This document shows, one piece after another, positions 9,301 to 14,698 of a DNA stretch of 17,911 bases. The DNA lies in assembly GCA_027083015.1 (NCBI GenBank), contig JALWQS010000090.1:1-17911 (forward strand), in the 5' to 3' direction. A model generated the notes under the pieces. The model was not told where the DNA came from, ran no database searches, and saw nothing but the letters and a program-made list of their open reading frames with translations. How positions within the stretch are numbered: position 1 is the first letter of the stretch; each line of letters opens with the position of its first letter. Position numbers and translations under genes: made by a program. The DNA comes from Candidatus Woesearchaeota archaeon (lineage in GTDB: Archaea > Nanobdellota > Nanobdellia > Woesearchaeales > UBA11576).

Positions 9301-12300
9301 ATGACCTCTTCCTGAGATGTTCAGGAACAGAAAAGAACTGTCCTAATGGTGAAAAATGTGATTGCGGCTACGCGCCTATAACAGAATACACCCAGAAAGG
9401 AAGACAACCGGAATTCCTGATACCGAGACACCAAAGCGGCACCTGCCCGGAGAATGGAATACTGAAGAAGGGACAAAGCTGCACAGACGAAGTGCTGTTC
9501 GCTACTCAGACCCCTTTACCGTTAAGATATGACCAGGCAGTCCTGAGATGGAGACCGGCACAGATGGCAACACCGACAGGACCTGGAGGGACCAAAGTGT
9601 TCCAGGGGTCAGTCGTTACGCCAGAATCAATATCCGGAGAAGCAGCAGGAGATGTTAGAGAGATCGGAAGCCCGATAGAAGGACTATGTTCCTTCAGCAT
9701 AAATGACCTTGCATTTATGTGCGGAGTGAAAGTACCGGAGACGGGAAGAGCGACACTTACGAAAGTTACGCCTGTAAGAGGACCGAACGAACCTTTCGAA
9801 CCGGGAGAGAGTGACATCATGGATATTCAAGTAGCCAATACTCTGCCTAAAGATGCACAATCATGCGCAGACCAATGTGACTACACAAAATATCTTGTTA
9901 TAAGTAAAGTGGTGAACCAAAGAAATGTGCAGATATACCCACCGACGAACAAAAGAATAGTTGGTGAGAAGATAAACGCTCAGGGGATACAAGACTTCAC
10001 ATTCATGGAACCAAGCCAATGGCCTCAGCACATACAGGAATCAGGGCCTTTCGTCATAAAACAGGAAGACTTCTATGCAACGAAACAAACAAGAGGAGGG
10101 CCTTGTCAAAAGATGGCGTCGGGCAGTGGGATATTATTCCCTGCTACGGGAAACCCTTCCTGTGCTGGAGGACAGCAGATACAGATGAAAGTAAAATGTG
10201 ACAGCAACCTGAAAAACTTTGTTTATACTCCGGGAGAAAGGTCGCAGACAGGCAAGACTGCAGGACAATTCCAGGAAACAGGAGCGACGATGGCCTGTGA
10301 ACAACAACCTCCTGATACTCTGCCGCAAAAAGGTTTCATACAGGTAAAATGTGCTGGCATAACAATACCGATAAATGTAGAGACGGCAAGAAAACAGTTA
10401 TCCAACAATGCAAACTCAAAGAATAAGAAGGAGATATCAGTCATAATAAATAATGTTCCAAGGACTACACAGACAGCAACAAACATAGATTGTTCAAGCA
10501 CACCGGTAAAATGGAAGATGACTGTGCAATTGAGAGCGCCGGTAGAGTCCGGTGGAGGATACTCCATGAGCACAGGACCGCTCATAGATCCTGTTACTCA
10601 TACCAAACAAGAGAGAACTGTGGAATTCCCGGTCGTCTGTCAGGGAACAGGAAGAGCGAAAGGTGGGGGAACGCTGGAAGCTCTTCAGTATAGGAATGCA
10701 AAAGTCACAAGCGAATGGACAAGGTTCAAATCAAGATATGGCTTATGGGTGGATGATGAATCATTAGGAGCAGCAGAATACATTTCAGTATCAGGATTCA
10801 GATGGATAGATCCGCAAAAGAAATCCTTAGGGTTCAAGCTGAACATCAATGCGGCTGTGGAAAAACCTGCATTCCTAAATCTTAACGTCGGAGAGATAGG
10901 TTTGATACCTGGAGACTTCGTAGCTGTAGAGAAGAACGGAAACGTACTGAAGAAATGTGAAGTTTCGCAACCACCATGCTTGGCAAGCACCGGAGATACA
11001 AGTAATAGGGTCATCAAGATCATGCTCTCAGGAGGAGATCCTGAATTCACATTCTCAGGATTCAGAGCCGTGGAAGGAATCGCAAGCTACATAGGAAAAG
11101 ACAATGAACTCAGCAAAAGCTTGGATAGCATGGGAACTGGAGAGTGCTGCCTGACAGCCAAAGGTAAAAAGACTATCTGCATGTCAGAACTGCCGGACTC
11201 ACACCCTGATGTCAAAGTCAGCGTCAGAGATTTTGAAGAAGAGAAAGACGGTTTTTCATTCAGATTAAATACAGAACCAGAAGCATTATTGGAACCTGTG
11301 ACCGTATCCTTCAACCTTGAAGGTGCGTACAACATAGAGAACATAGCTCCGGAGATTGAGGGAACGCCTATACCATTATGTTCTGGAGGAACACAGATAA
11401 CAGGAGCTGCAGTGTTCGGAACAAACATGCCGTTCCTGAACCTGTTCGGAAATGATGAAGAAGAAAATGAGGAGGAAACCAACAGTATGGGATTGATAAC
11501 CGGCGCAGCGACGAAAGTGAAGAAAACAACAAAAGCCTGTTCAAAACCTTCATTCAAAGGAACACTTACTTCTGGAACTATATGCTACACAGGAAAAGGG
11601 AAATTCCTTGCATTCAAATTGAACGAAGGGACAGGGAAAAAGATAAGGGTTAAAGGGCTGAGAAGGATAGAATACTCAGACACAGCAAGCGTTGCAGATG
11701 CAGGAACGCAAAAGATAATCCTTACTTATGACATGCCGTCAAGATATGGCTTTGAAGCAGTAGGTTTGCAAGAAGATGGGAAGATGACCATCCAACCTAA
11801 GACTAAGGTGGGTGAAGGCACAACAACTATCCTGTTAGACATAGCAAACACCAAAGAAGGCGTAGGGGCAAGCAAGAAAGTAGAGTTAAGGATGAACCTT
11901 TACCCTATGGGAGTGCAGGCACCACGTGAAACGACTGTGAATGTGGCAGGAGATATTGGACAATTAGCTGACTGCCCGCAACCAGGCAGGCCTTGCATAA
12001 AACTAAGAGATTATGATAGGCTCATATTGCTCATACCAAAGATGGAAAAATCAAGGACATTCAAGATATCAAACCTTCAAAAGATAACCAACAAGAAAGA
12101 CCTAAAATGCAAGAGTGTATCAAGAGAAGCAGCAGAAGCTGCACAGATAAGCTGCGGAGACAATGAGAAATGCTTCGCACCAGCAGTGCTGAAAACACCG
12201 ACAAAATGCATAAGCCAATGCAAGATAAACTACATATTAGACCAGGTAAACTCAGGAAAGATAACGACAACAGAACAATACAACAAAGTACCTCCAGACA

Positions 12301-12764
12301 GCAAGTTCTGCGTGCCAAGCAGTTACAAGTGCGGAACAGAAGAACAGCAAGGAGAAGGGCTATGTTCTGGCGGAAAAGTCTGCTGTCCGGATGGTAGCGG
12401 GAGACCGCCAGTTTACTATCAAACCTTAGATTTGCAAGGAGGGCAAACATGCGTATCCAAATCAGGAGGAAAAGTTACAAAAAGTTGTACCTGCTCAAAC
12501 GCGCAAGGTGATTCGCTTATATCAGTTGGAGAGACCTGTTATAAAGACTGTGATAGCTATGTATATACAATAGCTCGCAACTTATGTCAAGGGACATATT
12601 TTGGAACGGCAAAGAACATTGGGTGTGTATGCAAGTGGGTTAAAAACGGTGATATACCTGTTGTTATGTCTGCAGAAGATTGCTTTAGAGCTAATAAGAA
12701 CCTGGCACCTGAGAACTTCTGCACAAACTCTGGAAGAGCAGGAGCGGCGTCAGGAGCGCAATAA
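3315..12764 (+). CDS. Giant 3149-aa secreted FN3/Ig-like, cysteine-rich surface protein
   Basis: Residues 1-28 form a signal peptide with A26-S27-A28 before the likely cut. Residues 29-812 hold four FN3 domains (about 29-118, 136-221, 228-315, 458-616) and three Ig-like beta domains (about 322-412; 415-686, interrupted by the fourth FN3; 688-812). A mixed region follows with a GEC/GC cysteine pair (C932, C938). Next come a hydrophobic stretch (about 1013-1057), three six-Cys modules (1173-1301), an S/T/K-rich linker (about 1478-1517), a hydrophobic helix pair plus Gly-rich hinge and conserved-looking core (about 1808-2020), further unclassified beta-rich regions, an acidic linker (about 2710-2725) and a Cys-rich C-terminus (about 2930-3136). 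By hand count there are about 100 cysteines, nearly all after residue 900, so folding outside the cell with many disulfides is likely. There is no C-terminal TM; anchoring may use the internal hydrophobic segments. ITG-type strings sit in its linkers. The frame is unbroken for 9.4 kb. The role is inferred as a surface adhesin or structural protein; no enzyme motif is seen. Confidence 0.93.
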   Translation: MAKKHIVHRLALFFIWLIVLMPIYTASALQIEFNAVSGVETRSNSVVIRWKTDVNATGLVRYGKDVLDKDVSETGSKKDHEVTITDLLPETQYIYQIVSTAGEETKRAPALGSLKFKTGPAGAESETSATGGDTEAPGAVMGLAVPEVKANSVKIVWDIDAGASPDVDHYVVYRDGKVIAQNLKTKSYTDTEVKAGQTYNYEVSAVDTSGNEGPKTQVSATPGGAAVEIVLSNIKTEVIGTNVIFTWKTNVDAHTRVRYSLNPLNLDQKKETGVFTKEHNITLINLEPDKTYTYMLQSCDAQGNCGNSSITTFKTSQKTELFLKIDKFDCKPETTQYHNSNRMDITGISAPGADIYGYVNGEKQRYARAPSTGQFRFGGLRLNAKLEENEIKIVADDRVGKKIECVEKIRLDYMSPEVEFSNETKNISVLSKNSLTIKGTVRDENPVTFYAYVESLDDTTPPGKVTDLRNTSIDKNSVTIEWAKPMVQTANAGTATGSVTPGKGKDTILGEDAGDITVGGGISGFASLDEQDNGITGMQTSTSTDMSAKAPEDDILMYLIYRTDVKGGPIATTPATQLKFTDNNVSTSTTYTYQVSAMDKAGNEGPKSEPISITTLPNGTVVGPRQKIVPENPQLVVKKEIRLTPNKTTTFQENIPHLFQGRNKIRVVFEDIAGNSFEKTFDIMVDTEPVKILAPTAAQLSQWYSPTYVSEININGQVNKPSGKVLIYINADPKAKGAKPTYTVPLGENGTFSADVELGTTISATLNTAFENNSATAGVGVVSKEGVPNQITLVAEDSFGRRSAPVQGSVTYTPCGEGNYWQIKIKPGGNIINTRELMEGVGAYGFGYELVWQGPGSGANVTVSSVRVVPATVSAKERKKYDFDWVSAPQVTAPQNNRTKGFVLIGFKPQSVEGKTYYEKEKNLSNHRKGECFPWAGCVRLLYQMEINFNSPELQKQYAAMTAGQQSSTVSQIKPPNFQKQCVELKIQLDERVNPALIPKGLLRASVTAINATLKFIDVVEKPIKYVAKITLGFCLLAFFSKLTVSVLRTYYCKYTSTLASISKGGGSIAALIKSGRIEKVAKWDDGSETGACAVEFGGEKGNDEAKAACQTCAKWVEKEKWLTDKWHLFCDRITCPPVPSLQHYILQSYGKAGKPSPWRYAEAAAERVTQQCPKNSALARDCVCGLKGPTCKSGQVCVNDKCQDIKACTDDAITNELCKCNSKTAPGAYKYCEAGQVCKDGYCRGTKASAAKLTTTTNQVNLSAVDKDKRSCVALGTGWDCVCDLGTCNNLKGDCVKGKCTGKYNDKYCCKTSSAEKGTSTGTTTSTGDLSSYKWVSEFTGWTYKSAAEKEKPVQMAYSKTTKLSLWRDKTKEPFPPVGNSIIKRDGHENVWYATMANGQIYECTCNTYDDAKLILEGKQNTKGCTKRTECKDPKLCSLCNTQKTTALATGTITKEEQQNIPDLSKELEQEDTGSSFGTITGFATGVTTNTATPTKTTDKTTKTSSTKTAKKTTEKVGPPIYDRFFDYKKGDINKPDYLRAKSDCEFAKLGRDDIEKMFKQYKKGDPDLKKKCEKGHKPQPACCPYTYMQDWQWGMMFSNEMKLSYCLSNPEGAECKKGQNIVNGVTGICSPKGSMKRAQPVELAGLKYKKGFPSDDRLNDHVVYLVDIDDSGSAKSVRLGYYTKAEVTGTVGSVDSQGRVMISTGAYFKPLASSKELFAAFPKRDNADPSKDEDSFKQGMKEFAADLCKHISSGEIVPRSSDSKEIVAECKTYQTKIGKGLEEQYRQIFQLLGEPHREYLAQPASSFIDALITLCLSAIISWLQHLKNFLLHLQNCLQTIMLTGDGSAGQCRAMISQYFCDILQQLISCISRRFGGGGGSRIGTGGIGGIFGSIHDAANTVVAEANDRYGQNNLFSTTFAAQNLAYDACIFMFTGEWPTDWKSMFETATTMPINTTALVFPVTRRWQAYDGNTGFARYVYRIGYYISAGADIQYDLFLRCSGTEKNCPNGEKCDCGYAPITEYTQKGRQPEFLIPRHQSGTCPENGILKKGQSCTDEVLFATQTPLPLRYDQAVLRWRPAQMATPTGPGGTKVFQGSVVTPESISGEAAGDVREIGSPIEGLCSFSINDLAFMCGVKVPETGRATLTKVTPVRGPNEPFEPGESDIMDIQVANTLPKDAQSCADQCDYTKYLVISKVVNQRNVQIYPPTNKRIVGEKINAQGIQDFTFMEPSQWPQHIQESGPFVIKQEDFYATKQTRGGPCQKMASGSGILFPATGNPSCAGGQQIQMKVKCDSNLKNFVYTPGERSQTGKTAGQFQETGATMACEQQPPDTLPQKGFIQVKCAGITIPINVETARKQLSNNANSKNKKEISVIINNVPRTTQTATNIDCSSTPVKWKMTVQLRAPVESGGGYSMSTGPLIDPVTHTKQERTVEFPVVCQGTGRAKGGGTLEALQYRNAKVTSEWTRFKSRYGLWVDDESLGAAEYISVSGFRWIDPQKKSLGFKLNINAAVEKPAFLNLNVGEIGLIPGDFVAVEKNGNVLKKCEVSQPPCLASTGDTSNRVIKIMLSGGDPEFTFSGFRAVEGIASYIGKDNELSKSLDSMGTGECCLTAKGKKTICMSELPDSHPDVKVSVRDFEEEKDGFSFRLNTEPEALLEPVTVSFNLEGAYNIENIAPEIEGTPIPLCSGGTQITGAAVFGTNMPFLNLFGNDEEENEEETNSMGLITGAATKVKKTTKACSKPSFKGTLTSGTICYTGKGKFLAFKLNEGTGKKIRVKGLRRIEYSDTASVADAGTQKIILTYDMPSRYGFEAVGLQEDGKMTIQPKTKVGEGTTTILLDIANTKEGVGASKKVELRMNLYPMGVQAPRETTVNVAGDIGQLADCPQPGRPCIKLRDYDRLILLIPKMEKSRTFKISNLQKITNKKDLKCKSVSREAAEAAQISCGDNEKCFAPAVLKTPTKCISQCKINYILDQVNSGKITTTEQYNKVPPDSKFCVPSSYKCGTEEQQGEGLCSGGKVCCPDGSGRPPVYYQTLDLQGGQTCVSKSGGKVTKSCTCSNAQGDSLISVGETCYKDCDSYVYTIARNLCQGTYFGTAKNIGCVCKWVKNGDIPVVMSAEDCFRANKNLAPENFCTNSGRAGAASGAQ
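3399..5750 (+). repeat. N-terminal FN3 and Ig-like domain array of the giant protein
   Basis: FN3 domains 1 and 3 share the W-K-T-x-V-x-A...V-R-Y pattern, and domain 3 carries a Cys pair (C299, C305). FN3 domains 2 and 4 are of a different subtype ending in VSA-D...GNEGPK. The fourth FN3 (about 458-616) lies between two halves of an Ig-like domain: the first half has a LTIKGTV strand (435-441), the second has GRNKIRVVFEDIAGN (661-675). These are known as adhesion and spacer modules of surface proteins. Boundaries are by eye. Confidence 0.8.
4878..4925 (+). other. Tandem ITG-type motifs inside an FN3 loop
   Basis: Residues 521-526 read GISGFA and 534-538 read GITGM, within a Gly/Thr/Asp-rich insert (about 488-554) that interrupts FN3 domain 4 between the EW strand and the YLIYRT strand. 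Similar strings recur at 1481-1485 (ITGFA, nt 7755-7769), 2695-2699 (ITGAA, nt 11397-11411) and 2728-2732 (ITGAA, nt 11496-11510). All lie in low-complexity or linker segments. Their function is unknown; they may be a processing, modification or assembly signal. Confidence 0.55.
6831..7217 (+). repeat. Three tandem six-cysteine modules in the giant protein
   Basis: Unit 1 is C1173-x9-C1183-x-C1185-x6-C1192-x5-C1198-x4-C1203. Unit 2 is C1209-x9-C1219-x-C1221-x11-C1233-x5-C1239-x4-C1244. Unit 3 is C1273-x8-C1282-x-C1284-x4-C1289-x6-C1296-x4-C1301. Units 1 and 2 share the GQVC string. The pattern resembles small disulfide-knit EGF/TIL-like modules, but I cannot assign it to a named family. Related CxC and CC spacing reappears at the C-terminus (C3017-C3106). 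Confidence 0.7.
8736..9320 (+). other. Hydrophobic helix pair, Gly-rich hinge and conserved-looking core of the giant protein
   Basis: Residues about 1808-1845 and 1853-1873 are hydrophobic to amphipathic helices with C1817, C1838, C1853, C1862 and C1871, separated by LTGDGSAG. Then come a basic RR and a glycine run (1877-1896, including GGIGGIFG), an Ala-rich helix, an aromatic segment with FTGEWP (1935-1940), and AGADIQYDLFLRCSG (1990-2004). I recall similar TGDGS and AGADI strings in giant DPANN proteins but cannot check. This may be the membrane-associated core of the protein. Confidence 0.45.
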
Positions 12765-12772
12765 TGATCAAA

Positions 12773-12776
12773 AGGT
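12773..12776 (+). promoter_or_regulatory. Ribosome binding site deciding the start of the Cys-repeat gene
   Basis: AGGT lies 4 nt before the ATG at 12781, giving a gene that begins 16 nt after the giant gene's stop. The same frame stays open upstream to a TTG at 12601, but using it would overlap the giant gene by about 160 nt without any visible binding site. Confidence 0.6.
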
Positions 12777-12780
12777 AAAA

Positions 12781-13719
12781 ATGGAAGAGGAACAGAACAC
12801 TCAAGAACCAGTACAACCAACAGTTAATCAGCCTCAGACAGTCAACAGTAGTTCAGACTATAACCCTCCAGTTACGCCTAACAATCCTATCATAGAACAA
12901 CCAAGCACGCCGAGACCAATACATAAAATATTGGATATGAAACTAATAATAGGGTTGATACTCATAATCATTGTCATGGTTGCAATAGGGGTTGTATTTT
13001 TATTGCCAAGAGAGAATTCAACAAATACTGAAATCACTAAAATGACCGTTGAGAAAGATATGAATGGATCAGCGCAACCAAAAGATGTTGGGATAATAAC
13101 GCAAGCGGAAACGAATAATGATGTGGCTGCTTGCTATGAAGCAAAAATCCCTGTAAATGCTTTAATGTGTGTGAGGAATATAATAAAAAAAACAAGAGAT
13201 ATGGATCTCTGTGAAGAGATACCGCAAGATACTGAAAATAGGGAAAGTGCTAAGGAAATATGTAGATTTGAAGCGGCTAAGGCCTTGGGAACAGAAGAAG
13301 CATGCAATAAACTGAGTGATGAACCGGGTTCATTGATTGGAAAAGATGCTTGTCTGGCATTTGTATATTCAAAAGAAAATGATCTGAAAAAGTGCAATGA
13401 ACTGCCCGATTCGCCAGTAGGAGGATCAAGATGGCAATGTTTATACCTGATGGCAGAAAATGATAAAGATGCTCATTTATGCGAGAATATAACTGATGAA
13501 TCGATCTTTAACAAGAATAATTGTTTATTTAATATCGCTCAAAAGACTGGAAATCTCGGCCTCTGTGATAAGATAAATAACAGCATCAATACAAAAAACC
13601 GTTGTATATATGATATGGCAATAACAACTAAAGATATAAGTAAATGCAAATTACTTCCAGAAGAACCTGCAATCAATAACAGGGAACAATGCGAATTTAT
13701 GGTTAAAATGCTGAGTTAA
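12781..13719 (+). CDS. Single-TM protein with extracellular C-x13-C repeats
   Basis: The 312-aa product has a Pro/Gln/Asn-rich N-terminal tail (1-50), one strong TM at about 54-75 and no cleavable signal, so a type II topology with the C-terminus outside is likely. From C130 to C304 there are six repeats, each with two cysteines separated by exactly 13 residues (130/144, 161/175, 191/205, 220/234, 248/262, 275/289), followed by a lone C304. The repeats are about 27-31 residues long and helical in character, often with A or I at the middle and D/N before the second Cys. They probably form a stack of disulfide-pinned helical hairpins. Similar repeats occur in archaeal hypotheticals by my recollection; there is no named function. 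The gene is tightly linked to both neighbours, which suggests a membrane partner or chaperone of the giant protein. That role is inference. Confidence 0.88.
   Translation: MEEEQNTQEPVQPTVNQPQTVNSSSDYNPPVTPNNPIIEQPSTPRPIHKILDMKLIIGLILIIIVMVAIGVVFLLPRENSTNTEITKMTVEKDMNGSAQPKDVGIITQAETNNDVAACYEAKIPVNALMCVRNIIKKTRDMDLCEEIPQDTENRESAKEICRFEAAKALGTEEACNKLSDEPGSLIGKDACLAFVYSKENDLKKCNELPDSPVGGSRWQCLYLMAENDKDAHLCENITDESIFNKNNCLFNIAQKTGNLGLCDKINNSINTKNRCIYDMAITTKDISKCKLLPEEPAINNREQCEFMVKMLS
13168..13692 (+). repeat. Six C-x13-C helical repeats
   Basis: All six repeats keep exactly 13 residues between their two cysteines, while the spacing to the next repeat shrinks and varies (16, 15, 14, 13, 12, 14). 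The fixed spacing argues that each pair is a structural disulfide within one helical hairpin. Confidence 0.8.
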
Positions 13720-13720
13720 G

Positions 13721-14653
13721 ATGAAAGAACTAAAACTACAGAATCTTAATATCGTGAAAATACTTAGGAATACTCTTAAAACTTTCTATAAGAATTTTCA
13801 TTGGGTTATGTTAGTTATTCTTCTTGATGTCGTATTTCTTTTTGTATTATCCGGTGTCATGACTGTCGTTCAGATGGCTGCTTTGGATCACCTGACGGCT
13901 GTTATGAAGCTTAGTGGTGAGATGACGGGCGGAATAGCCAATCTGTATGAACAACCTGATAATGTTATGAAAGGATTGCAGGGATTAAGCGCTGATGAAC
14001 AGTTCAATTATCATATAAGTAAACTGTTATGGTACTTGTTTATCATGGTGTTGGGTGCTTATGTGTTGTGGGTTTTGTTTCAGGGGACTGGCTGGTGGTT
14101 GGTCCATAGGATGACTCAGAAAAGGCTTGGTTACTGGCGTTACATGAAGAATTTTGCTCTTCAGTCCTTGTTGTGGTATTCTTTGTTTGTCTTATTGACC
14201 TTGATCTGGATAAAGGTCTTCTTGTGGATAGAGACTTCTATTGCGAAGTTTATGAGTACAGGAACATTGAATATCATATTCTGGACACTGAACCTGTTGG
14301 TGTGGTATTTTGGATTGTTCTCTTATACGATACCTGGAAAGTATGCTTATAAGAACATAAAGACTACGTTCAGGTTCTGCACGAGAAAGGTGTTATATAC
14401 TGGTCAGACTGTATTGGTCATAGCAGTAGCTTTCGTGCTGGTTAATTACTTCTTGAAGATACCTTGGTTGGTGCAGAACAACCTGTTGTATATCATAATA
14501 GGCTTTTTGATAGTTCTTCCTATGTTCGTCTATGTGAGAGTGTTTCTGTTTGAGACGACTAACGAATACTTGTTGAGACCGCAGCATGAACGAAGGATTA
14601 TGCATGAGAAGCATAAGAAAGAGCATGAAGTCATTGAGGGACAAAGTCAATAA
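13721..14653 (+). CDS. Six-TM membrane protein of unknown function (second of two look-alikes)
   Basis: The 310-aa product has TM segments at about 28-52, 103-127, 145-170, 182-206, 227-246 and 253-278. A long first loop (about 53-100, polar) follows TM1, and an aromatic/basic TM2-TM3 loop (WWLVHRMTQKRLGYWRY) follows TM2. LFS ends TM4, a basic TM4-TM5 loop (KYAYKNIKTTFRFCTRK) follows, and the tail is charged and His/Lys/Glu-rich. This mirrors the protein at 192-1076, so the two are probably diverged paralogs closing the operon at each end. The start ATG is 1 nt after the previous stop with no clear ribosome binding site, so translation is probably coupled. There are no catalytic residues or known transporter signatures. 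A membrane component of a surface assembly machine is the contextual guess. Confidence 0.88.
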   Translation: MKELKLQNLNIVKILRNTLKTFYKNFHWVMLVILLDVVFLFVLSGVMTVVQMAALDHLTAVMKLSGEMTGGIANLYEQPDNVMKGLQGLSADEQFNYHISKLLWYLFIMVLGAYVLWVLFQGTGWWLVHRMTQKRLGYWRYMKNFALQSLLWYSLFVLLTLIWIKVFLWIETSIAKFMSTGTLNIIFWTLNLLVWYFGLFSYTIPGKYAYKNIKTTFRFCTRKVLYTGQTVLVIAVAFVLVNYFLKIPWLVQNNLLYIIIGFLIVLPMFVYVRVFLFETTNEYLLRPQHERRIMHEKHKKEHEVIEGQSQ

Positions 14654-14668
14654 GTATGAAGTAATATA

Positions 14669-14698
14669 TTGAAATAAAAATAAAATATTATATTTCAA
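14669..14698 (-). terminator. A/T-rich inverted repeat and U-tract at the convergent gene ends
   Basis: TTGAAATA (14669-14676) and TATTTCAA (14691-14698) form a perfect 8-bp inverted repeat with a 14-nt A/T loop. On the minus strand this region reads as a T-rich tract right after the stop of the secreted PKD protein, which fits archaeal U-tract termination. On the plus strand no T-run follows the operon, so where that transcript ends is unclear. Confidence 0.45.

Noticed and set aside
12764..12778. ATG overlapping the giant gene's stop (ATGATCAAAAGGTAA)
   Set aside because: It encodes only four residues before a stop and overlaps the next gene's binding site. It is unlikely to matter beyond possible ribosome re-initiation.
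12601..12780. N-terminal extension of the Cys-repeat gene from a TTG at 12601
   Set aside because: It would overlap the giant gene by about 160 nt, has no ribosome binding site, and translates to a sequence without domain character. The ATG at 12781 has AGGT upstream.
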